NCBI GenBank assembly: GCA_937897665.1 | Contig: CALCPB010000979.1 | Span: 1-8,787, forward strand | From: an uncultured Halomicronema sp. | GTDB taxonomy: Bacteria; Cyanobacteriota; Cyanobacteriia; Phormidesmidales; Phormidesmidaceae | Length of the DNA: 8,787 nucleotides | Reading direction: 5' to 3' | Part shown: positions 1-5,631 of the stretch, piece by piece | Numbering within the stretch: position 1 is the stretch's first letter | How the letters are laid out: each line of letters starts with the position of its first letter | Translations under genes and position numbers: made by a program | Notes under the pieces: model-generated | Told to the model about the DNA's origin: nothing | Databases searched by the model: none | What the model saw: only the letters and a program-made list of their open reading frames with translations

Positions 1-116
1 TCGACAATCAGTGCTCGCAGGCCCTTGTCCTTCATCAGCTTGACAGCTTCAGCATCTGTCGCGGAGCCCTTAATGGTCACTACTTGTTTGGTCATGATCT
101 GCTCTGCTTTCATCAT
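1..116 (-). CDS. CBS-domain protein, N-terminal part (paralogue of the neighbouring CBS-CP12 gene)
   Basis: Only the first 38 codons are in the window; the gene runs off the left edge. The translation begins MMKAEQIMTKQVVTIKG and continues to an LRALIV segment, which is the first half of a CBS domain. It matches the start of the upstream CBS-CP12 protein at 29 of 38 positions, including the MMKA start and the KDK-LRALIV stretch. This makes it a tandem duplicate. A GGGAG Shine-Dalgarno sequence lies about 10 nt before the first of two adjacent ATG codons. CBS pairs usually bind adenine nucleotides, so it is probably a regulatory protein. Whether it also carries a CP12 domain cannot be seen. 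It lies 271 bp downstream of the neighbouring stop codon, so it may have its own promoter. Confidence 0.85.
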   Translation of the reverse strand, partial: MMKAEQIMTKQVVTIKGSATDAEAVKLMKDKGLRALIV

Positions 117-387
117 GGTGGGTATTCTCCCTTTAGATTGACTGACAACAATTGGCTCGACTCATCACGTGAGCAGGTGTATGGCATATTGGATGGAGCG
201 CATGGCATGGCGACAAAGCTGAGGAATCTGTTTGGGTATCAGCCTGATGACATCGGCTTCTCCCAGAGGTGAGCCATAACATCTTTCTTATCCACCCCTC
301 TGCCCTGGCCTTCCCTACTCTCTTCACTGCGCTGTCTCGAGCGCTTTAAGGGCATTGCATTATGCTCAAGCCATCTTCACGAGGTCG
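117..387. other. Intergenic region between the tandem CBS genes, no gene seen
   Basis: There are 271 bp between the stop of the CBS-CP12 gene and the start of its paralogue. The open frames across it show no recognisable protein features and no good ribosome binding site. A short 5-bp inverted repeat (329-333 with 340-344) is too weak to call as a terminator. The length leaves room for a separate promoter for the paralogue, but no clear -35/-10 pair was found. Confidence 0.5.
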
Positions 388-1002
388 TTAATCCTCATAA
401 ATTCGAGCTTCAGGGGCATCAGGATTCTCTTCGGTATATTCCTGAAAGGCTGATTTTTCAGCCTCGTTCTTACGCTGATGAGCCGCTGCCGCTTGGAGTT
501 CTTCCACGGCATCCCAAGCCGCGGCACAGGCAGGGGAAGTATCCCCCTGCGCCTTGCAGATCGCCCGGGCTTCTTCTCGCGCCACCTCAATGCGATCTTC
601 CAGAAACATCTGCTTAGGCTTTTCAACAAAATCGCTCTTGCGCAGGATATCGCTGATGGAGATGATGCCCAGCAGCTGACCTTGAATGACGGGAGCACGA
701 CGAATCTTGGTTTGGGCAAATAGCCGGGCAACATACTCAACCCCCAGATCGGGATTCACCACGACACAGGGCTTCGTCATGATTTCGTAGACGCGCATTT
801 GCCTTGGGTCGTGCCCAAAGGCTGCCACCTTATAGATAATGTCGGTTTCAGTCACCATGCCGTATGGATCGGCGGCGTGGCGGGGTTCCACAATCAAGGC
901 GCGGAGGCTTTTATCTTTCATCATGGCAACAGCATCGGCAACGGTAGCCGAGCCACGAATTGTGACCACCGCTTTGGTCATAATGTCGGAGGCTTTCATC
1001 AT
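388..1002 (-). CDS. CBS-pair/CP12 fusion protein
   Basis: This is a 204-residue protein with two CBS domains (about residues 1-62 and 70-125), a charged helical linker (about 127-147) and a C-terminal CP12 domain (about 140-204). CP12 is recognised by the core AWDAVEEL at 162-169, the preceding Cys149-x9-Cys159 pair, and the C-terminal NPDAPEARIYED. CP12 bridges GAPDH and phosphoribulokinase and shuts down the Calvin cycle when oxidised; CBS-CP12 fusions are known in cyanobacteria, where the CBS pair can sense AMP. The C-terminal CP12 cysteines are absent: Thr190 and Ala199 occupy the C-x8-C positions. A further cysteine, Cys79, lies in the second CBS domain. The start is the first of two adjacent ATGs; an AGG lies 8 nt upstream and no stronger site is present. 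Expected to be cytosolic. Domain identity is firm; the regulatory role is inferred from the family. Confidence 0.93.
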   Translation of the reverse strand: MMKASDIMTKAVVTIRGSATVADAVAMMKDKSLRALIVEPRHAADPYGMVTETDIIYKVAAFGHDPRQMRVYEIMTKPCVVVNPDLGVEYVARLFAQTKIRRAPVIQGQLLGIISISDILRKSDFVEKPKQMFLEDRIEVAREEARAICKAQGDTSPACAAAWDAVEELQAAAAHQRKNEAEKSAFQEYTEENPDAPEARIYED

Positions 1003-1071
1003 GGAGGTAACCTAATTTAAATCGATTGACTAGGCGTAGGTAAAATCAGAAAGAGACAATCTCAACCTGTT

Positions 1072-1080
1072 TTTATAATA
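1072..1080 (-). promoter_or_regulatory. Candidate -10 region for the CBS-CP12 gene
   Basis: Read on the minus strand this AT-rich stretch is TATTATAAA, about 70 nt before the CBS-CP12 start. It holds two overlapping -10-like hexamers. No good -35 hexamer sits at the expected distance (TGTAAG is the best, and it is poor). It may be an activator-dependent promoter or simply AT-rich spacer, so the call is weak. Confidence 0.25.
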
Positions 1081-1097
1081 TCTACGAGATGGATCTT

Positions 1098-1118
1098 ACA
1101 GGGTCTCGATCGCCCTGT
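1098..1118 (-). repeat. 6-bp inverted repeat between the zinc-ribbon and CBS-CP12 genes
   Basis: ACAGGG and CCCTGT form a perfect 6-bp stem around a 9-nt loop, about 50 nt past the zinc-ribbon stop codon. There is no T-run after it on the minus strand, so it is not a standard intrinsic terminator. It could be a weak RNA hairpin or a protein-binding palindrome. Confidence 0.3.
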
Positions 1119-1166
1119 TTATGCGGAGAAAGATTAATCCTTGAGGCTTTCCCCAGTGAGAGATCT

Positions 1167-1379
1167 CTAGGTTGGAGATAGGCTCATCGAACTCAGTTGG
1201 CCAGGGGCATACGCCTCAAGGACTCTGCCTGCAGGAAAACCCATAATCATTAAATAGTCGCAGGCTGCGCAGGCGGTTTGAACGATATAATCGCATCCGT
1301 CTGCCTGGCGATCGCTCAGCAACTGACGTTCTGCAAAGTCACCACAATTGGAACATCGCACCCATTGAATTGTTGCCAT
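1167..1379 (-). CDS. Small zinc-ribbon protein (70 aa)
   Basis: This is a 70-residue protein with two CxxC knuckles, Cys9-x2-Cys12 and Cys37-x2-Cys40, which should bind one zinc ion. They are followed by a conserved-looking GRVLEAYAPG segment at 51-60. It resembles the small cyanobacterial zinc-ribbon proteins often labelled, misleadingly, as PriA helicase; it is far too short for a helicase. The start chosen is the ATG at 1379 because a strong GGAGGT (1387-1392) lies 7 nt upstream. An in-frame TTG at 1394 would place the Shine-Dalgarno sequence inside the gene. An extra cysteine, Cys29, sits between the knuckles. It lies 68 bp downstream of the thioredoxin gene on the same strand and may be co-transcribed. 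Function unknown; a nucleic-acid or protein-binding adaptor is possible. Confidence 0.85.
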   Translation of the reverse strand: MATIQWVRCSNCGDFAERQLLSDRQADGCDYIVQTACAACDYLMIMGFPAGRVLEAYAPGQLSSMSLSPT

Positions 1380-1386
1380 CGAAAGC

Positions 1387-1392
1387 ACCTCC
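1387..1392 (-). promoter_or_regulatory. Shine-Dalgarno sequence of the zinc-ribbon gene
   Basis: GGAGGT on the minus strand, 7 nt before the ATG at 1379. It is one of the strongest ribosome binding sites in the window and decides the start in favour of ATG over the upstream in-frame TTG. Confidence 0.8.
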
Positions 1393-1447
1393 AAAACCTC
1401 TGAAAGAAAGCATTAACACCGCTGCAATAAAAGACTATAGGTGGTGG

Positions 1448-1771
1448 CTAAAGCAGTTTATCTAGTGCTTCAGTAAAAGTTTCATAGGGTTTAACTCCGA
1501 CTAAAGTTTCTACTAATTCACCCTGCTTAAAAAACATGACTGCAGGAATACTTGTAATACTAAATCGCTTGGCCACAGAGTAGTTAGCATCTAGATCTAG
1601 CTTAAAAACCTGCGCGCGATCGCCATAATCATTAGCTAGCTGATCGATTAAAGGGGCAACCAGCTTGCAGGGACCACACCAAGTTGCGGTGCAGTCCACG
1701 ACTACTAAAGATTTATTCTCTAAAAGCGCATCAAATGTCGCTTCGTCTTCGATAAATGTGGCCGTACCCAT
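1448..1771 (-). CDS. trxA: Thioredoxin
   Basis: This is a single-domain thioredoxin of 107 residues, the normal family length. It has the active site WCGPC at 31-35 (Cys32 and Cys35), the buried Asp26 and the cis-proline Pro76 in TSIPAV. It reduces disulfides in target enzymes and is itself reduced by ferredoxin-thioredoxin reductase or NADPH-thioredoxin reductase. The segment before the active site reads VVDCTAT rather than the common VDFWA, with an extra cysteine (Cys27) near the catalytic pair, so it may belong to a cyanobacterial subtype other than the main m-type; the subtype is not certain. A GGAGA site lies about 8 nt before the ATG. It follows the ferredoxin gene by 78 bp. Expected to be soluble and cytosolic, since no signal peptide is visible. 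Confidence 0.95.
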   Translation of the reverse strand: MGTATFIEDEATFDALLENKSLVVVDCTATWCGPCKLVAPLIDQLANDYGDRAQVFKLDLDANYSVAKRFSITSIPAVMFFKQGELVETLVGVKPYETFTEALDKLL

Positions 1772-1849
1772 GACTGCGTCTCCAAAGTAGTGGTGTTGAG
1801 AATATCTACCGACAAAAACGTGATGATGTTAGGCACTCAGGTGTGTGCT

Positions 1850-2152
1850 CTAAATGTCATACTCAGCTTCTTCTTGGTGCGTTTGAATGGTGCAATCAGA
1901 CGTGGGGTAAGCCACACACGTCAACACAAAGCCTGCCGTCATCTGGTCATCATCTAAAAAAGACTGATCAGACTGATCCACCGTCCCTGACACCAACTTG
2001 CCGGCGCAGGTAGAGCATGATCCAGCCCGACAAGACACCGGCAAATCAACGTCTTGTTCTTCTGCGGCATCCACGATGTATTGGTCATCGGGGACGTCAA
2101 TGACGACATTTAGCCCCTCATCATTCATCAACGTGACTTTATATGTAGCCAT
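1850..2152 (-). CDS. petF: Plant-type [2Fe-2S] ferredoxin
   Basis: This 100-residue ferredoxin is close in length and sequence to vegetative cyanobacterial PetF. The cluster ligands are Cys41, Cys46, Cys49 and Cys79, in the motif [14 protein letters not shown] and then [10 protein letters not shown]. The conserved [13 protein letters not shown] loop is present, including Phe65, and the C-terminal HQEE keeps the acidic residues used to bind FNR. It accepts electrons from photosystem I and passes them to FNR, ferredoxin-thioredoxin reductase and assimilation enzymes. Cys87 in SDCTIQTH is a non-ligand cysteine also found in some other ferredoxins. A TAGGAG ribosome binding site lies 6 nt before the ATG. 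It sits between adk and trxA on the same strand, 83 bp after adk. Heterocyst FdxH was considered, but the [12 protein letters not shown] motif fits PetF better. Confidence 0.96.
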   Translation of the reverse strand: MATYKVTLMNDEGLNVVIDVPDDQYIVDAAEEQDVDLPVSCRAGSCSTCAGKLVSGTVDQSDQSFLDDDQMTAGFVLTCVAYPTSDCTIQTHQEEAEYDI

Positions 2153-2235
2153 GGGTTGCTCCTATCAAAACAATTTTCAGATTAAACTGCAGAGTCTGCT
2201 GCTAATAGTTCTTAGCTGCCGCCTCTAGCAGATTT

Positions 2236-2814
2236 CTAAACTCGCGCTAATCGACTTGATTGATAGACGGGCAGCGATGCTTGCAAGATCTGCGTCACCG
2301 CTTCCGGCGAACGATTACCATCGATGTTGATGAGACACTCGCGTTTTTCGTAAAAGTCAATCAAGGGAGTGGTATCGGCCTGATACACTGCCAGGCGGCG
2401 GCGAATGGTCGCTGCGGTATCGTCTTGACGCCCTCTAGCCAGCGTCCGGTTAGCTAGATTTTCCGTAGACACCTCAAAGTAAATAGTCTGAGGATGCGGT
2501 TGCCGAAAGCGGGTGAGCAATTTATCCAGCGCTTGAGCTTGCGCTAACGTGCGGGGAAATCCATCTAGAATCCAGCCCTGCTTCATATCCGGCGCCTCGA
2601 AGCGCTCACGGATCAGCGCCATGATGAGAATATCGGGAACCAGCTCGCCGGCTTCAACATGGGTGCGCGCTTGAATACCCAGAGAAGTCTTACCTGCGAT
2701 CGCCGCTCGCAAAATATCACCCGTAGAGATGTGGGGCACTTGCCAGCGATCGGCCAAAATACTTGCTTGCGTTCCTTTACCTGCGCCGGGAGGGCCGAGA
2801 AAGATAAATTGCAT
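2236..2814 (-). CDS. adk: Adenylate kinase (short-LID type)
   Basis: This 192-residue enzyme interconverts ATP + AMP and 2 ADP. The P-loop GPPGAGKGT is at 7-15, the AMP-binding STGDILR at 30-36, the DGFPRT motif at 84-89, and a compact LID with RGRQDD followed by an arginine cluster (RRR) at about 127-140. The long zinc-binding LID insertion of many bacterial enzymes is absent, consistent with the short form. The only Shine-Dalgarno-like element is a weak AGG a few nucleotides before the ATG. A duplicated 11-bp sequence lies just upstream of the start. Its neighbour downstream is petF. In most cyanobacteria adk is expected beside ribosomal-protein or secY genes, so this may be a second adenylate kinase; the window cannot show whether another exists. 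Confidence 0.95.
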   Translation of the reverse strand: MQFIFLGPPGAGKGTQASILADRWQVPHISTGDILRAAIAGKTSLGIQARTHVEAGELVPDILIMALIRERFEAPDMKQGWILDGFPRTLAQAQALDKLLTRFRQPHPQTIYFEVSTENLANRTLARGRQDDTAATIRRRLAVYQADTTPLIDFYEKRECLINIDGNRSPEAVTQILQASLPVYQSSRLARV

Positions 2815-2826
2815 GGGACCTATAGT

Positions 2827-2851
2827 TAGATTGAATTAGCTAGATTGAATT
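2827..2851. repeat. 11-bp tandem direct repeat in the adk/recombinase divergent spacer
   Basis: TAGATTGAATT occurs at 2827-2837 and again at 2841-2851, a 14-bp period. It lies 12 to 37 bp before the adk start codon, in the 85-bp spacer between divergent genes. It could be a paired binding site or part of the adk leader. Chance duplication in AT-rich DNA is the main alternative. Confidence 0.5.
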
Positions 2852-2899
2852 CAGAGTATTGATAAGCTGAAGAGCAAAGTCATTAAGTTGCGACTAGCA

Positions 2900-3247
2900 A
2901 TGAGCGCTGAACACCTCAGAAATCACGAAATTTGGGAAAGACTTGAACAAGGGCGGCAATCTAAAGCCAGTAGCGGTGGCTACGCAGGCTACGGGTCTCC
3001 GGCCTTTGGCCAACGAGCAGTCAACGGTGAACTGATCAATGACCCCGCAGAATGTGAAATCATTGAGCTAATTCGCCGCCATCACAAGTCCGGCAAGTCT
3101 TTGCAGAAAATCGCCGATTGGCTCAATCAGCAGGGCTACACCACCAAGCGTGGGCAGGCTTGGCAGCGCATTTCTGTCAAGCGAGTGTTAGACCGACTTT
3201 ATGGCCCCCCGCCGAGAACCCGAGGCGTTAATCCTCAGAAACCATGA
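2900..3247 (+). CDS. Recombinase-domain protein without catalytic domain (115 aa)
   Basis: Residues about 28-101 resemble the recombinase (DNA-binding) domain that follows the catalytic domain in large serine recombinases: YGSPAFGQ, then a NGELINDPAE strand, then helices IIELIRRHHKSGKSLQKIADWLNQQG, then TKRG and a last helix ending VKRVLDRLYG. The resolvase catalytic domain with its nucleophilic serine is absent: the upstream frame meets a stop at 2846. The protein cannot cut DNA alone. The preferred start is ATG at 2900; TTG at 2888 is possible, and neither has a clear ribosome binding site. Similar short recombinase-family proteins seem to occur in cyanobacteria, so it may be an intact domesticated DNA-binding protein rather than a broken gene. 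The tail is Pro/Arg rich. It diverges from adk. Confidence 0.75.
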   Translation: MSAEHLRNHEIWERLEQGRQSKASSGGYAGYGSPAFGQRAVNGELINDPAECEIIELIRRHHKSGKSLQKIADWLNQQGYTTKRGQAWQRISVKRVLDRLYGPPPRTRGVNPQKP

Positions 3248-3385
3248 CGGCTGCAAGTAGCGCCCTCGACCTGGGCCATGCCGCGACTGACAACCTCAAC
3301 AGCGCAAAAGCCAGACCTAGAAAGACCATACACACTTTTCATTGTTACACCCCTGGAGTATATACCAAAATCCAGCTTAAATATG

Positions 3386-3407
3386 CTCCCAGCATTTTTT
3401 CTGGGAG
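3386..3407 (+). repeat. 7-bp hairpin with T-rich loop upstream of the quadruple-CBS gene
   Basis: CTCCCAG (3386-3392) and CTGGGAG (3401-3407) form a perfect 7-bp stem around CATTTTTT. It lies 139 bp after the recombinase-domain stop and 137 bp before the next start. The T-run is in the loop, not after the stem, so it is not a typical intrinsic terminator. A palindrome, GTATATAC, lies at 3358-3365. The rest of this 297-bp spacer shows no gene. Confidence 0.45.
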
Positions 3408-3544
3408 TTGAAACGTTACATCCCTGTTTTGAGTCTCGGCAGGCTCATGTTTGAAGTCGTTCACATAGAGTATGAAGAGGCAGGTTCTGCTCGACAGTTG
3501 ATTGCCTTTGGCAGCCTGACCACACAATTTGCTCGGTAACACTT

Positions 3545-4762
3545 ATGCCCTTTGACGCAGCCAGTTCTTGGGTGCCTCGCCTTGAAGACGCGATCGAGCG
3601 CCAACCCCTGATGGTTTCACCCGACACCTCACTGGTCGATGCGATCGCGCTGATCAGTCAAGCGCATCACCAAACGTGTCGGTTAACTGCAGAAGCTACG
3701 TCCGCAGATCGGCCAGCCCTCACAGGACGAGTGAGTTGTGTGCTCATCACTCAAGGTCGAACAGTGCTGGGCATCTTGACTGAGCGGGATGTCGTGCGGC
3801 TGACCGCTCAAGCCCTGGATTTGCAAACAACCACCGTAGCCGAGGCGATGGCCCAGCCTGTGGTTACTCTCCCTGAGCATTCAGGCCACGATATTTTCGC
3901 CGCCCTATTTTTGTTTCGTCGCTATCGCATTCGTCATGTGCCCGTGGTTAACGAACAGCAACAGTTAGTGGGCATTATTTCCCACGAAAGCATTCGTCAG
4001 GTGTTGCGCCCCGCTAACCTGCTGCGATTTCGGCGGGTTTCTGACGTGATGTCGGCCAATGTGATTCAAGCTTCGCTTACGGCAACGGTGCTGCAATTAG
4101 CTCAGTTGATGGCCACGCACCGCGTCAGTTGTATCGTGATTACGCAGCTCGATGCCCATCAGATTGAACAACCTGTCGGCATCGTCACAGAGCGCGATAT
4201 CGTGCAGTTTCAGGCGTTGCAAATCGACTTTGCGAAAACAGCAGCTCAAACGGTGATGAGCAGCCCGTTGTTTCTCCTCAGTCCTCAAGATTCCCTATGG
4301 ACAGCCCACCAAGAAATGCAAACGCGCAAAGTTGGACGTTTGGTGGTGTCTTGGAACTGGGGGCAAGGCTTAGGCATTGTGACTCAAACCAGCTTACTCC
4401 GCGTGTTTGACCCGATGGAAATGTATGGAGTCATTGAAAATTTACAGCAGACTATTCACCAAATGGAAGCGAAACAAACGAATTTACCTTCCCCCACATC
4501 TTCCCAGCCTCTCAATTCCCCAAGTGTTGATTTAACGAACACGGCTTCACCCTCTACGCCAGGCTCCACAATTGCCTCAGAGGCTAATGTCGTCAATTCT
4601 GAGAGATTGTCTGCTTCCTTAGACCATGTTTATAACCATCTCAAGCAAATAGTTGATGCTGCGAATCTATCTCCGAATCAGCAGCAAATACAGCTCCAAT
4701 CATTGCTGGCGAAATTGAAACAACTATCAATTGAATTCGATTTGGCAGCCAAAAACTCTTAA
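3545..4762 (+). CDS. Quadruple CBS-domain protein (405 aa)
   Basis: Four CBS domains form two Bateman modules: about residues 13-90, 97-155, 164-230 and 234-296. The repeated GILTERDVVRL, GIISHESIRQ, GIVTERDIVQF and GIVTQTSLLR segments mark the ends of the domains. Such pairs typically bind adenine nucleotides. After them comes an amphipathic helix starting MEMYGVIENLQQ (about 290-312), then a Ser/Thr/Pro-rich linker (about 313-350) and a C-terminal helical tail (about 351-405, rich in Gln/Leu). In cyanobacteria four CBS domains plus this MEMYGVIE helix commonly lead into PAS/GAF domains and a histidine kinase or cyclase; here no output domain follows, so it may be a stand-alone sensor or adaptor. 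ATG at 3545 is the only start codon in the open frame, with only a weak GGTAA before it. No signal peptide or membrane segment is seen. Confidence 0.9.
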   Translation: MPFDAASSWVPRLEDAIERQPLMVSPDTSLVDAIALISQAHHQTCRLTAEATSADRPALTGRVSCVLITQGRTVLGILTERDVVRLTAQALDLQTTTVAEAMAQPVVTLPEHSGHDIFAALFLFRRYRIRHVPVVNEQQQLVGIISHESIRQVLRPANLLRFRRVSDVMSANVIQASLTATVLQLAQLMATHRVSCIVITQLDAHQIEQPVGIVTERDIVQFQALQIDFAKTAAQTVMSSPLFLLSPQDSLWTAHQEMQTRKVGRLVVSWNWGQGLGIVTQTSLLRVFDPMEMYGVIENLQQTIHQMEAKQTNLPSPTSSQPLNSPSVDLTNTASPSTPGSTIASEANVVNSERLSASLDHVYNHLKQIVDAANLSPNQQQIQLQSLLAKLKQLSIEFDLAAKNS

Positions 4763-5366
4763 ACATCCGCTAGCAGCACGTCAAGTCTCAGGGACTGTTA
4801 ATATAGCGCGTGCCAAATCCTCATATGTCCCCGTCCCGACCAGCAAGAGTCTCTATCGATGCCATCAGGTCTGGCTTCGTTGGTGATTCGGCAGCTTCGT
4901 CAACAATCGGGCCAGCCCGCCTGTGACACCATGAGAATCGCAACAACATATCAGCATCGCCATGGATAGAAGCTATTAAAAACGGTAAACATACTGAATT
5001 TATCGGTAGATACCTCTTATTAAATCAATACTTAAGATTGCCTGAACTGGGGGCTTTACTTATCTTCAGGCGCGTCATCGCCGCGAGTCACAGCTCAAGC
5101 CAGCTCTGGCAGTGCGTTGGGCTACCATCACCACTCGCCCCGCAGAAATTTTGCATGGCTACACTCTATTGATTTTTCAATGGTTAACTGAATTTAGATA
5201 AAAACGTGCATCATTTGAGTCAAATCAACTCCCATAGAAATACTGAATAACTCTAATTGATGAACGGGTAACATAAACATGTAGTTGTGTTAACCGTTTC
5301 CGGACAGCTGCAATTTAACGGCACTAGACTACTGCTGATTTCAGAAGTAAACAAACCAGCCCCATT

Positions 5367-5385
5367 CTTTTGAATACTTTTGAAT
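5367..5385 (+). repeat. 9-bp direct repeat with 10-bp period
   Basis: CTTTTGAAT occurs at 5367-5375 and 5377-5385. The 10-bp spacing places both copies on the same face of the helix, as in some tandem regulator sites, about 355 bp upstream of the DUF4347 gene. Chance is a reasonable alternative. Confidence 0.4.
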
Positions 5386-5490
5386 TTCAGATAATCAGCC
5401 CACAGTACTCATGCCAAATGGAAAATCACGAGGTGCTATTTATGATTCAAATCGGCAATAGCTCGCCGCACTGATACTCGTAAATCGCTT

Positions 5491-5506
5491 CTAGCGCGAT
5501 CGCTAG
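5491..5506. repeat. HIP1 octamer inside an inverted repeat
   Basis: CTAGCG and CGCTAG form a perfect 6-bp inverted repeat around CGAT, and overlap the HIP1 palindrome GCGATCGC at 5496-5503. HIP1 is highly over-represented in many cyanobacterial genomes. This is the only HIP1 copy of the six found here that lies outside a coding region. Confidence 0.6.
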
Positions 5507-5587
5507 TTCACCGACTGCTCTCAGCAACTTTGTCTCATTCAAACTTCTGAACGCCTGTTGTTCGGAACAAATCTGTGTGTCTACCAT

Positions 5588-5631
5588 GTGCGCTTTCTAA
5601 AACTCCGATGCGTCGGAGTTTACTTGCGCAC
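5588..5631 (+). repeat. Compound hairpin upstream of the DUF4347 gene
   Basis: An inner perfect 9-bp stem (AAACTCCGA at 5600-5608 with TCGGAGTTT at 5613-5621) closes a TGCG tetraloop. An outer perfect 6-bp stem (GTGCGC at 5588-5593 with GCGCAC at 5626-5631) encloses it through a 6/4-nt internal loop. The structure ends 108 bp before the DUF4347 start codon. No T-run follows directly, though T-rich DNA appears from about 5649. It could be a leader RNA structure, a small RNA, or a binding palindrome. Confidence 0.65.

Noticed and set aside
133..327. 64-codon minus-strand frame between the two CBS genes
   Set aside because: No domain-like features and low-complexity Cys/His-rich composition; no good ribosome binding site. 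Treated as spacer.
329..344. 5-bp inverted repeat after the CBS-CP12 stop codon, considered as a terminator
   Set aside because: Stem too short and no T-run on the minus strand.
1003..1012. GGAGGTAACC on the plus strand, which looks like a strong Shine-Dalgarno sequence
   Set aside because: No convincing plus-strand gene starts after it. It is the complement of the leader of the minus-strand CBS-CP12 gene.
2888..2899. TTG start upstream of the recombinase-domain gene
   Set aside because: An in-frame ATG follows 12 nt later and the TTG has no better ribosome binding site.
4776..4813. GCACG...CGTGC pairing after the quadruple-CBS stop codon, considered as a terminator
   Set aside because: Long irregular loop and no T-run; pairing is likely chance.
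4859..4969. 36-codon plus-strand frame beginning MPSGLASLVIRQLRQ
   Set aside because: Short, no clear ribosome binding site and no recognisable family.
5048..5205. About 52-codon open frame with protein-like composition, considered as a transposase relic
   Set aside because: No start codon, no recognised motif, and no inverted repeats or target duplications around it.
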